A stretch of 15,397 nucleotides of DNA from Segetimicrobium sp035279545 (lineage in GTDB: Bacteria; Sysuimicrobiota; Sysuimicrobiia; Sysuimicrobiales; Segetimicrobiaceae): NCBI GenBank assembly GCA_035279545.1, contig DATEHM010000298.1:1-15397 (forward strand). Direction: 5' to 3'. The notes below the pieces were generated by a model. The model made no database searches. It saw only the letters and a list, made by a program, of their open reading frames with translations, and was not told the origin of the DNA. The first letter of the stretch is position 1; each line of letters starts with the position of its first letter. The translations under genes were made by a program, and so were the position numbers. This document shows positions 7,523 to 14,118 of the stretch, piece after piece.

Positions 7523-8047
7523 TTAATTCCGCTTGGGATCGGGTGGAACGACTGGGATCAGCGCGATCTGCGGCGCCAGTTCCGCCTCGCGCTGCTTGCG
7601 GGCTTTGAGCCGCTGGATCTCTTCCATCAGGCGGTCCACATCGGCCACCCGGCGGTACACCGACGCGAACCGCACGTAGGCGACGTCATCCATGTGGCGG
7701 AGCCGCTCGATCACCTGGTCGCCGATCTCCCGGCTTGCCACATCCGCGGTCCCGTGCTCCTGCAGCGCCCGTTCGATCTGCTCGGCCGCACGCTCCAAGG
7801 TCTCCCGCGCCACCGACCGGCCCTCGCACGCCCGAAGCATCCCGGTCAGGATCTTCGCTCGATCGAAGCCCTCGCGCCGCCCGTCCCGCTTGATCACGTG
7901 CAGCGCCACCGGCTCCACCCGCTCGAACGTGGTAAATCGCCGCCGGCACACCGGGCATTCTCGGCGCCGACGAATCCCGGCTCCGTCCTCGATCGCCCGG
8001 GAGTCTAGGACTTTGCTGTCAGACCAGCTGCAGTACGGACACCGCAC
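7523..8047 (-). CDS. nrdR: Transcriptional repressor NrdR
   Basis: A 174-aa repressor of ribonucleotide reductase genes. The N-terminal zinc ribbon uses Cys3, Cys6, Cys31 and Cys34 (CPYC ... CPVC) and is followed by RRRFTTFERVE. The ATP-cone, which senses ATP versus dATP, spans roughly 49-139 (VIKRDGRREGFDRAKI ... YVRFASVYRRV). The tail is a charged helix. I place the start at the GTG at 8047, because NrdR proteins normally begin M-(K/R)-CPYC and the site GAGAGG lies 9 nt upstream. The ATG at 8065 would add six residues, has no Shine-Dalgarno and lies inside the second operator box. The gene is followed 51 nt later by nrdJ, its expected target. Two NrdR boxes in front of it indicate autoregulation. 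Confidence 0.96.
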   Translation of the reverse strand: MRCPYCSWSDSKVLDSRAIEDGAGIRRRRECPVCRRRFTTFERVEPVALHVIKRDGRREGFDRAKILTGMLRACEGRSVARETLERAAEQIERALQEHGTADVASREIGDQVIERLRHMDDVAYVRFASVYRRVADVDRLMEEIQRLKARKQREAELAPQIALIPVVPPDPKRN

Positions 8048-8056
8048 AGACGTTTG

Positions 8057-8062
8057 CCTCTC
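8057..8062 (-). promoter_or_regulatory. Ribosome binding site deciding the nrdR GTG start
   Basis: GAGAGG on the minus strand, 9 nt before the GTG at 8047. It lies downstream of the in-frame ATG at 8065, so it can only serve the GTG. This supports the shorter NrdR beginning VRCPYC. Confidence 0.6.
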
Positions 8063-8078
8063 CATCTATATCTAGAAG
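8063..8078 (-). promoter_or_regulatory. NrdR box 2 (downstream operator)
   Basis: Minus strand CTTCTAGATATAGATG. Its core CTAGATATAG matches the NrdR-box core CWATATATWG at 9 of 10 positions. Its distance to box 1 is exactly 32 bp, about three helical turns, the spacing known for paired NrdR boxes. It lies just downstream of the predicted transcription start, so a bound NrdR oligomer spanning both boxes would bracket the -10 element. Confidence 0.7.
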
Positions 8079-8086
8079 CAAGAGGG

Positions 8087-8115
8087 ATCATAGCATACAA
8101 TATGTAGTGGCTCAA
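8087..8115 (-). promoter_or_regulatory. Sigma70-type promoter of nrdR-nrdJ
   Basis: Minus strand -35 TTGAGC (8115-8110, 4 of 6 to consensus) and -10 TATGAT (8092-8087, 5 of 6), separated by exactly 17 bp. The segment is AT-rich against a GC-rich background. The predicted start is near 8080, giving a leader of about 30 nt to the GTG of nrdR. Box 1 fills the -35/-10 spacer, so NrdR binding would exclude RNA polymerase. Confidence 0.7.
8095..8110 (-). promoter_or_regulatory. NrdR box 1 (operator inside promoter spacer)
   Basis: Minus strand CCACTACATATTGTAT matches the consensus ACACWATATATWGTGT at 13 of 16 positions by eye; the core CTACATATTG matches 9 of 10. It lies between the -35 and -10 elements of the nrdR promoter and is paired with box 2, 32 bp downstream. 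Confidence 0.75.
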
Positions 8116-8140
8116 GGAGGAAAACCCTCCCTACCGCGTC

Positions 8141-8192
8141 AAGTGGCGGTGTAGTGCCGGGGTTCCGGGGACGGGGGACTCGCACCGCCCTT
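8141..8192 (-). other. Stem-loop in the natB-nrdR intergenic region, function unknown
   Basis: The 300 nt between the ABC permease stop and the nrdR start hold no ORF of note. Besides the nrdR promoter, they contain an imperfect stem: minus strand AAG-GGCGGTG pairs with CACCGCC-A-CTT around a 31-nt C-rich loop. It lies just upstream of the nrdR -35. A small GGAGG/CCTCC hairpin with a 5-nt loop follows at 8116-8130. The fragments GGTGCGAGTCC and CCGCCACT recall cobalamin-riboswitch pieces, but the rest of that fold is not recognisable and the element is upstream of the promoter. Confidence 0.25.
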
Positions 8193-8312
8193 TCTATCGG
8201 TCGCATGGCCCCGTTCCCTCAATTTGGCCTATCCGGACGGACCCGCTGGGGGCGAGCGGAAGTCCTCCGGAATGCACCGGCGGTGGGGGCCGCCCGGCTG
8301 AGGAAGGAGGGG

Positions 8313-8343
8313 GCCCCCGCGGCGCCCGATCACGGCCGGGGGC
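8313..8343 (-). terminator. GC-rich hairpin after the ABC permease gene, possible terminator
   Basis: Four nt after the permease stop, minus strand GCCCCC-GGC pairs with GCC-GC-GGGGGC around an 11-nt loop, making a 9-bp stem with a two-base bulge. The following bases are pyrimidine-rich (CCTCCTTCCTC) rather than a true U-run. It is a plausible but not canonical terminator separating the exporter genes from nrdR. Confidence 0.35.
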
Positions 8344-8347
8344 TCCG

Positions 8348-9592
8348 CTAGGTCTTGAAGATCACGCTCTCGCGGCTGAAGAGCGCGATCGCGATCTCGA
8401 GGACGACCGCTGCGTAGAACATGCTGGAGATGCACGTCAACAGCAGGTGGCCCCAGTTGATCGTGCCCAGCAGCAGCTCGCGGAAGGCGAAGAAGGTGTT
8501 CAGCACCGGGAGGAGATAGATCCACGCCCGCCCCTGCATCTCGCTGATGAACTGCACCGCCAGCGCCGGCATCACGATCACGAAGTAGAGCGGGGTGACG
8601 TACTGCTGCGCCTCGCGGGGCGACCGGGCATAGATGCTGACGGCGAGCTGCACCGCGCTGACCAGCGCCGCGAACAGCAGGGCGACGACGAGGACCACCG
8701 CCCCGGTCCCCAGCGGCAGGCTGACGTTCAGCTGCCGCGTCGCCGGCAGCAGGACCGGGTATCCCCAGCGGAGGCTCAGCATCATCGAGATGACGACGAT
8801 GATCACGGCCCCCATCGACGCGGTCAACACGGTCAGGAACTTCCCCAGCACGATCGCCTCCCGGCTGGGGGGGCTGACCAGCAGCGATTCCAGCGTGCCC
8901 CGCTCCTTCTCGCCGGCCGCCAGGTCCACCGCCACCGACATCCCGCCGACCACGGCCAGCATCGCCATGAAGAACGGCAGGACGCCGGCCAGCAGCAGCC
9001 CGGACAGCTGGCGTTGGGTCGCCACGCTGTGTTCGCCCAGCACCACGGGCAGCAGGTCGGCCGGGTTCAGGCGGCGCGCCAGGAGGCGCCGGGCGACCAC
9101 CTGCTGGCTGTAGCGGGAGATGAGGGCCACGACCTTGTCCCGCGCGACCTGGCTCTCGGAATCGCTGGCGTCGTACTGGATGTCGACGCGGACCTGTCCG
9201 TCCCGGGCGATGATCGCCTCCATCTTGGGCGGGACACGGACGACGGCCAGGACCCGGCGTTCGCGCAGCGCCTTAACCGGGTCGGCGGCGCGCATGGGGT
9301 GGATCAGCTTCGTCGTGTAGGCCATGTGGATCAAGCCCGGGGCCTGCCCCACAATCGCCACCGACGGGGTCGTCGTCGTCAGGACGCGCTGCTGGCGCTG
9401 CTGCAGGTAGGGGATCCCCAGCGTCGCCAGCGGCATGACGAACGCCGGCAGGAGGACCATCACGAGCAGGGTCCGCCGGTCCCGCAGCGCCTCCAGCATC
9501 TCCTTGGCGAAGACCGCCCGCACCGACGGCCACATCCGCGCGGGGGAGGGCTCCCCCGGCCGGCGGCGGCGCCCCAGGATTCGGCGGATCAT
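8348..9592 (-). CDS. ABC-2 type exporter permease (NatB-like)
   Basis: A 414-aa membrane protein and partner of the ATPase encoded just upstream. The first membrane segment is near residues 41-60 (TLLVMVLLPAFVMPLATLGIPYL). A long extracytoplasmic domain runs to about 205. A C-terminal bundle of about five helices starts at LLLAGVLPFFMAMLAVVGGM. After its first helix comes AGEKERGTLESLLVSPPSR, the hallmark of NatB/ABC-2 permeases of this type. NatB of Bacillus exports sodium with NatA; relatives export drugs or peptides, so the substrate here is open. The ATG at 9592 overlaps the ATPase stop as ATGA. The open frame continues upstream, but that part is the ATPase gene read out of frame. A GC-rich hairpin follows the stop. 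Confidence 0.88.
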   Translation of the reverse strand: MIRRILGRRRRPGEPSPARMWPSVRAVFAKEMLEALRDRRTLLVMVLLPAFVMPLATLGIPYLQQRQQRVLTTTTPSVAIVGQAPGLIHMAYTTKLIHPMRAADPVKALRERRVLAVVRVPPKMEAIIARDGQVRVDIQYDASDSESQVARDKVVALISRYSQQVVARRLLARRLNPADLLPVVLGEHSVATQRQLSGLLLAGVLPFFMAMLAVVGGMSVAVDLAAGEKERGTLESLLVSPPSREAIVLGKFLTVLTASMGAVIIVVISMMLSLRWGYPVLLPATRQLNVSLPLGTGAVVLVVALLFAALVSAVQLAVSIYARSPREAQQYVTPLYFVIVMPALAVQFISEMQGRAWIYLLPVLNTFFAFRELLLGTINWGHLLLTCISSMFYAAVVLEIAIALFSRESVIFKT

Positions 9593-10314
9593 CGGACGGT
9601 ATCCTCCACCAGCTGGACGAAGATCTCCTCCAACCCGAGCCCCGTCCTGGCCTTCAGCTCCCCCAGCCGGCCCTCCGCCTGGATCTTGCCGGCGGCGATG
9701 ATGGCCACCCGATCGCAGAGCTTCTCCGCTTCGTCCATGACGTGGGTCGACATGATGACGCACCGGCCGTCCCGCTTGAAGCGCTCAACGAACTCGCGCA
9801 CCGACCGGGCGGAGATGACGTCCAGCCCGGAGGTCGGCTCGTCGAGGAAGACGACCGGCGGATCATGCACGAGCGCGCGGGCGATGTTGACCTTCTGCTT
9901 CATCCCCTTGCTGAACGTATCGGTGATCCGGTCGATGTGCGGGGTCATCTCCAGCGCCTCGAAGATCGCCTCCAGCCGCGCCTCCAGCACCTCCGGCTCG
10001 ACGCCGTAGAGCTGGCCCGAGTACCGGACCGCCTCGCGCGCCGTCAGCCGCCCGTAGACCCCGGCGTTCTCGGGGAGCACCCCGATCACGCCGCGCACCG
10101 CGGCGGGATCCCGGCAGACGTCGTGCCCGGCGATCCGCGCCGTTCCGGAGGTCGGCCGGAGGATCGTTGTCAGCATGCGGATCGTCGTGGTCTTCCCCGC
10201 GCCGTTCGGACCGAGGAGGCCGAAGACCTCGCCGGCGAAGCATCGAAACGAGACCCCGCGCACGGCGTGGAAGCTGCGGAAGCGCTTCTGCAGATCCTCG
10301 GCTTCCACCAGCAC
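9589..10314 (-). CDS. ABC exporter ATP-binding protein (NatA/CcmA-like)
   Basis: A 241-aa ATPase of the ABC-2 exporter class. Walker A is GPNGAGKTTT at 35-44, followed by IRMLTTILRPTSG. The Q-loop region reads VLPENAGVYGRLTARE, with Glu where Gln is usual, as in a subset of NatA proteins. The signature is the variant FSKGMKQKV, Walker B is VVFLDEP with TSGLD, and the H-loop is STHVMDEAE. The start is uncertain: GTG codons at 10314 and 10308 both fit and neither has a good Shine-Dalgarno. The longer one is given. The gene begins 26 nt after the protease stop and overlaps the permease by 4 nt, so the three genes look like one transcription unit. Confidence 0.9.
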   Translation of the reverse strand: MLVEAEDLQKRFRSFHAVRGVSFRCFAGEVFGLLGPNGAGKTTTIRMLTTILRPTSGTARIAGHDVCRDPAAVRGVIGVLPENAGVYGRLTAREAVRYSGQLYGVEPEVLEARLEAIFEALEMTPHIDRITDTFSKGMKQKVNIARALVHDPPVVFLDEPTSGLDVISARSVREFVERFKRDGRCVIMSTHVMDEAEKLCDRVAIIAAGKIQAEGRLGELKARTGLGLEEIFVQLVEDTVR

Positions 10315-10340
10315 GGCCGGCCCGCCGACCGGCCCCGCCC

Positions 10341-11417
10341 CTACTGACACGAGAACGTGACCGGGACGGCGCTGAGCGCAAAGATCACCGCGACCGCCCC
10401 GGCCAGCAGGAGGTGCCGCGTCGTCAGCGGCGAGCAGTCGTCGAGCGGGCCGGGGTGCCCCCGCCGCGCCAGCAGCAGAATCAAGACGCCCATCAGGTAG
10501 TAGCGAAAGTACACCGCGATGCCGGCGGCGGCGAGAGAGATGACCAGGTGGGCGCGCGGGCCGAACAGGGCGCGGACCACGTGGCCGCCGTCGAGCATCC
10601 CGCCGGGGAGCAGGTTGATCGCCGTAACGAGCAGGCCGATCCATCCCGCAAACAGGACCGGATGGATGATCACCTCCGCGGAGGGATCGGGGCGGAGGAT
10701 CCAGGAGATGAGAAAATCGACGAGCTGCGGGGTCGGAATCCGGCAGGTGTGCGCCAGGGCGGCGCCCCCGGCCACCACCGAGGAGTGCGCCACCCCGTAG
10801 ATCAGCACGGGGATCGCCGCGATGAACCCGGCGATCGGCCCCGAGGCGCCGAGCTCCACCAAGGCGTCCCGGTTCGGCGCCGGAGCGCGGGTGAAGATGA
10901 TCGCCCCCATCGTGCCGATGGCCAGCCCCGGGATGATCGGCGGGACCGGAATGAAGTACGGCAGGCTGGCGTCGATCCCCCGCCAGATCGACACGAGCTT
11001 GTGGCCCATCTCGTGGCAGAAGAGGATCGCCATCAGCGAAAGCGAAAACGCCAGCCCCGACGTCACGGGGTTGACGTGCTGACCCGGGAGGTCCCCGCGC
11101 GCGTTGAGCAGCCCGGCGAAAAACGTGCTCACCAGCGTCGCGCCAAACAACGCCACCGGCAGGGACCACTGCACGCGGGTGGCCGGAGGCTTCGGGCCGA
11201 GCAGCACCACCGTGTCCCCACCCCGGCGGCGCAGCAGCGGGAGGACGCCGAGCGGCTCCAGGTCCCGCCGCAACCGGAGAAACCGGGCCTTGTCGTCGGT
11301 CCCCGGGATGATGGTGAAGACCGGCCGACCCTCCTCGACCCCGAAGTCCCGCACCGGGAATGCCGAAGCGACCGCGTCGTGAATCGCCGCAAAGCGGCTC
11401 TGGGCATCCGTCGCCAC
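10341..11417 (-). CDS. Site-2 protease family (M50) membrane metalloprotease
   Basis: A 358-aa polytopic zinc protease that should cut substrates within the membrane. Numbering from the GTG at 11417, the zinc motif HEMGH is at 135-139 and the second motif NLLPGGMLDGG is at 268-278 (Asp276 the expected third ligand). Between them are PYFIPVPP and LGASGPIAGF, typical of the EGY1-like bacterial/plant S2P branch. The first 75 residues are a soluble domain, and several hydrophobic helices continue to the C-terminus. There is no PDZ domain, so it is not RseP-like. The frame stays open to a TTG at 11468. I prefer the GTG because the sequence between has a candidate -10 and a stem-loop. It follows ftsZ and precedes the ABC exporter; the substrate is unknown. 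Confidence 0.88.
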   Translation of the reverse strand: MATDAQSRFAAIHDAVASAFPVRDFGVEEGRPVFTIIPGTDDKARFLRLRRDLEPLGVLPLLRRRGGDTVVLLGPKPPATRVQWSLPVALFGATLVSTFFAGLLNARGDLPGQHVNPVTSGLAFSLSLMAILFCHEMGHKLVSIWRGIDASLPYFIPVPPIIPGLAIGTMGAIIFTRAPAPNRDALVELGASGPIAGFIAAIPVLIYGVAHSSVVAGGAALAHTCRIPTPQLVDFLISWILRPDPSAEVIIHPVLFAGWIGLLVTAINLLPGGMLDGGHVVRALFGPRAHLVISLAAAGIAVYFRYYLMGVLILLLARRGHPGPLDDCSPLTTRHLLLAGAVAVIFALSAVPVTFSCQ

Positions 11418-11424
11418 AGTCTCT

Positions 11425-11430
11425 AGCCTA
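11425..11430 (-). promoter_or_regulatory. Candidate -10 element for a near-leaderless protease transcript
   Basis: TAGGCT on the minus strand (TAnnnT type) lies 7 nt before the preferred GTG at 11417, inside a short AT-richer stretch. The -35 side is weak (TTCCAA at 16 bp). Such an arrangement is typical of leaderless transcripts in several high-GC lineages. Low confidence. Confidence 0.25.
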
Positions 11431-11470
11431 CCATCTCGGCGGGAGATTGGAAGAACCGTAGCAGGCAACG

Positions 11471-11493
11471 CCCCGCCCCCGGGCGCGGCGGGG
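11471..11493 (-). terminator. GC-rich hairpin downstream of ftsZ, possible terminator
   Basis: Minus strand CCCCGCC pairs with GGCGGGG around a 9-nt loop, about 60 nt after the ftsZ stop. A weaker GCCCC/GGGGC hairpin precedes it. No U-run follows. It may end ftsZ transcripts or only attenuate read-through to the protease gene. Confidence 0.3.
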
Positions 11494-11552
11494 ACCCGAC
11501 CTGCCCCATCGCTAGCGGGGCGGCCTACGCGTCGGGCGAGAGATCCGGTCCG

Positions 11553-12626
11553 CTAGCGCTTCCGCAGGAAGGCCGGGATGTCCAGATCGTCGCGCTCCAA
11601 CCGGGGGCTCCCGACCTCGTCGATGGCCCCCACCCTCACGCTGTCGTCGTTGATCGCCTCGTGATCGATTCGGCGTCCCTCGAACCCCGTCGCGATGACG
11701 GTGATGCGCACTTCGCCGTCGAGCGCGTCGTCGATCACCGCGCCGAAGATGATGTTGGCGTCGGGATCCGCCGCCTTCTGCACGACCTGGGCGGCTTCGC
11801 TCACTTCGAAGAGCGCCAGATCGGTGCCGCCGGTGATGTTCATCAACACGCCCCGGGCGCCTTGCATCGAGGTTTCCAGCAGCGGGCTCGCGATCGCCGT
11901 CTCCGCCGCCTTAATGGCGCGGCCGTCGCCGCTCGCCACGCCGATGCCGATGAGCGCGGACCCGGCCTCCGCCATGATCGTGCGCACGTCGGCGAAGTCG
12001 AGGTTGATCAGCCCCGGCACGGTGATCAGGTCCGCGATCCCCTGCACGCCCTGCCGCAGGATGTCGTCGGCGACGCGGAACGCCTCGACGACCGTGGCGC
12101 TTTTGTCCACGACCTGGAGGAGCCGATCGTTGGGGATCGTGATCACGGTGTTGACCCGCTGGCGGAGGTTGTGGATGCCTTCCTCCGCCGCCGTCGCCCG
12201 GCGGCGCCCCTCGAACCCGAACGGCCGCGTCACCACCCCGATGGTCAACGCGCCGAGCTCGCGGCCGACGTGCGCCACGATCGGCGCGCCGCCCGTGCCG
12301 GTGCCGCCGCCCATCCCCGCGGTGACGAAGATCATGTCGGCGCCCTCGAGCGCCTCGGTGAGCTCCTCCCGGCTCTCTTCCGCGGCCTGCCGGCCGACCT
12401 CCGGATCGCCCCCCGCCCCCAGCCCGCGGGTGAGCTTGGCCCCGATGTGGATCTTCTTGTCGGCGTTGCTGAGGGCCAGGGCCTGCGCGTCGGTGTTGAT
12501 GGCGATGAACTCGACGCCCTTCAAGCCGGCGTCGATCATGCGGTTCACCGCGTTGACGCCGCCTCCTCCGATGCCAACGACCTTGATCGCCGCGTATCGT
12601 CGTAGATCCCGCTCCCCGTTCGCCAT
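11553..12626 (-). CDS. ftsZ: Cell division protein FtsZ
   Basis: A 357-aa tubulin-like GTPase that polymerises into the division ring. GGGGVNAVNRM is at 20-30. The tubulin signature GGGTGTG is at 106-112 and the T7 catalytic loop NLDFADV at 208-214. The globular domain ends near 317 (IATGFEG). A very short linker of about 28 residues leads to the conserved tail DLDIPAFLRKR, the binding site for FtsA and other partners. The ATG at 12626 is chosen because AGGAGG lies 7 nt upstream and the protein then starts MANGERDLRRYAAIKVVGIGG. The frame remains open for 41 more codons, but that part is non-conserved spacer. ftsA lies 228 nt upstream, with a possible promoter between. Confidence 0.97.
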   Translation of the reverse strand: MANGERDLRRYAAIKVVGIGGGGVNAVNRMIDAGLKGVEFIAINTDAQALALSNADKKIHIGAKLTRGLGAGGDPEVGRQAAEESREELTEALEGADMIFVTAGMGGGTGTGGAPIVAHVGRELGALTIGVVTRPFGFEGRRRATAAEEGIHNLRQRVNTVITIPNDRLLQVVDKSATVVEAFRVADDILRQGVQGIADLITVPGLINLDFADVRTIMAEAGSALIGIGVASGDGRAIKAAETAIASPLLETSMQGARGVLMNITGGTDLALFEVSEAAQVVQKAADPDANIIFGAVIDDALDGEVRITVIATGFEGRRIDHEAINDDSVRVGAIDEVGSPRLERDDLDIPAFLRKR

Positions 12627-12633
12627 CCTCAGC

Positions 12634-12639
12634 CCTCCT
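12634..12639 (-). promoter_or_regulatory. Shine-Dalgarno of ftsZ
   Basis: AGGAGG on the minus strand, 7 nt before the ATG at 12626. It fixes the ftsZ start at this ATG rather than at the in-frame ATG 123 nt upstream. Confidence 0.8.
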
Positions 12640-12706
12640 GCCGGATCTGGAGGAGACCCATGTCTCTCCCCCGCACGACCGCCGACGTTCGCCGGTTCGG
12701 TTCCCC

Positions 12707-12715
12707 AGGATAACA
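12707..12715 (-). promoter_or_regulatory. Candidate extended -10 promoter for ftsZ in the ftsA-ftsZ spacer
   Basis: The 228-nt spacer between ftsA and ftsZ has no credible ORF. The minus strand carries TGTTATCCT, an extended -10 (TGn plus TATCCT, 4 of 6), about 80 nt before the ftsZ ATG. The -35 side is poor (GCGGCA at 17 bp). An internal ftsZ promoter is common in division clusters, but this site is only a candidate. Confidence 0.25.
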
Positions 12716-12854
12716 TCCGCTCGATTGGGTGCCGCGATCGTTGCGCCATCGTCCTACCCCGGGTGCAGCGTCTCGTTCATCCAGTACACGTCCTCGCTTC
12801 CATCCCCGGGCCCGCCCGCCCTCCGGCGCCTCGCGGACCGCCCCACGCGCTCCT

Positions 12855-14096
12855 CTAGGCGCCCAAGGTAAACTCGCGGATCCACTGGCGCACCCGGCCG
12901 TACACGGTCCCGTGCCCGTTGAGGCTCCGCGCGCCGCGGCCCACCCGGCGCCGCCGCGCGGCGTGCAGCACCAACCCAACGCCGGTGGAGAAGGCCGGGC
13001 TGCTCACCGTGTCGGCCACGCTTCCCGGAACGTCGGGCAGCCCGACTCGGGCCGCCATCCCCAGCCGCTCGGAGAACAGCTCGGCCAGCCCGTCCAGCTG
13101 CGCCGTCCCCCCGGTGAGCACCACCCCGGCCGGGATCCGGTAGGCCAACCCGGACCGGGAGAGCTGCGTCTTCACCAGCCCGGCGATCTCGGCGACCCTC
13201 GGCTCGATGATCTCGCACAGCGCCCGCCGCGGCAGCGCCCGCGGCTCGTGGCTGCCGACGTGCACCACCTCGATCATCTCCCCATCGCCGGGGCGGGCGG
13301 AGAGCGTGCCGCCGTCGCGGATCTTCAATCGCTCGGCGTTGCCGAACGACGTCCGCAGCCCGACGGCGATGTCGTTGGTGATGTGGTTGCCCCCGTAGGG
13401 GAGCACCGCGGTGTAGCAGAGCCCGCCGCCGGTGAAGACGCCGAGGCTGGTGGTCCCACCGCCGATGTCCACCAGCGCCACGCCGAGGTCGCGCTCGGCC
13501 GCGGAGAGCACCGCCTCGCCGGAGGCGAGCGACTCGAGCACCAGCGCGTCGCTGTCCAGCCCGGCCCGCTGGACGCACTTCAGAAGATTCGCCAGCAGCG
13601 TGCTCGCCCCCGTCACGATGTGGGCCTCGACCTCGAGCCGGGTGCCGTACATCCCCACCGGGCTCTTCACCCCGTCCTGGCCGTCCACGATGAAGTCGCG
13701 CGGGAGGAGGTGCACGATCTCGCGGTCGCTCGCGGGCACCGCGGCCATCCGCGCCGCCTCGACCACCCGCGATACGTCCTGCTCTTCGATCTCGTGATCC
13801 GCCCGGGACACGGCGACGACCCCGCGGCTGTTCTGGGAGGCGAGGTGGCCCCCGGACACGCTGACGATCGCGGCGGCGATGCGGAGCCCCGCCATCCGCT
13901 CGGCCTTGTCCACCGCCTCCTCGATCGCGCGGGTGGTGGCCTCCAGGTCGACGACGACCCCCTTTCGCACGCCAACAGACGAAGAGGTCCCCATCCCTGT
14001 GATGTGGACCTCTCCGTCTTCATCGAGCTCGGACACGATCACGCAGACCTTGGTGGTCCCGATGTCGAGCCCCACCAATGCCGCCCGCTTTGCCAA
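12855..14096 (-). CDS. ftsA: Cell division protein FtsA
   Basis: A 413-aa actin-like ATPase that anchors FtsZ to the membrane. Phosphate loop 1 is VGLDIGTTKVCV at 8-19, phosphate loop 2 is LVDIGGGTTSLGVF at 208-221 and the adenosine motif is GVVLTGGTAQLDGL at 324-337. The 1C/SHS2 region lies between about 85 and 165. The C-terminus VYGRVRQWIREFTLGA (398-413) is the expected amphipathic membrane helix, after an Arg/Gly-rich linker. The start is a TTG at 14096: GGAGGTG lies 7-13 nt upstream and the sequence then begins MAKRAALVGLDIGTTK, matching the family. A nearby GTG is out of frame. ftsQ ends 22 nt upstream. Confidence 0.97.
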   Translation of the reverse strand: MAKRAALVGLDIGTTKVCVIVSELDEDGEVHITGMGTSSSVGVRKGVVVDLEATTRAIEEAVDKAERMAGLRIAAAIVSVSGGHLASQNSRGVVAVSRADHEIEEQDVSRVVEAARMAAVPASDREIVHLLPRDFIVDGQDGVKSPVGMYGTRLEVEAHIVTGASTLLANLLKCVQRAGLDSDALVLESLASGEAVLSAAERDLGVALVDIGGGTTSLGVFTGGGLCYTAVLPYGGNHITNDIAVGLRTSFGNAERLKIRDGGTLSARPGDGEMIEVVHVGSHEPRALPRRALCEIIEPRVAEIAGLVKTQLSRSGLAYRIPAGVVLTGGTAQLDGLAELFSERLGMAARVGLPDVPGSVADTVSSPAFSTGVGLVLHAARRRRVGRGARSLNGHGTVYGRVRQWIREFTLGA

Positions 14097-14103
14097 CCGG
14101 GTG

Positions 14104-14110
14104 CACCTCC
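14104..14110 (-). promoter_or_regulatory. Shine-Dalgarno deciding the TTG start of ftsA
   Basis: GGAGGTG on the minus strand within the 22-nt ftsQ-ftsA gap. The spacing from GGAGG to the TTG at 14096 is 9 nt. No in-frame ATG or GTG is available near the conserved N-terminus. Confidence 0.75.
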
Positions 14111-14118
14111 GGGTTCGA

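Noticed and set aside
8150..8195. tRNA T-arm-like sequence GGTGCGAGTCC
   Set aside because: The loop lacks the TTCRA pattern and no acceptor, D-arm or anticodon arm can be drawn around it.
9593..9763. Extension of the ABC permease by 57 residues upstream
   Set aside because: That part is the ATPase gene out of frame; the ATGA overlap at 9592 is the natural start.
8447..10009. A 520-codon open frame on the plus strand opposite the ABC exporter genes
   Set aside because: The translation is rich in Gln, His, Arg and Asp repeats with no domain; it is a shadow of the permease and ATPase.
12627..12749. Extension of FtsZ by 41 residues to an upstream ATG
   Set aside because: The extension is not FtsZ-like, and a perfect AGGAGG precedes the internal ATG at 12626.
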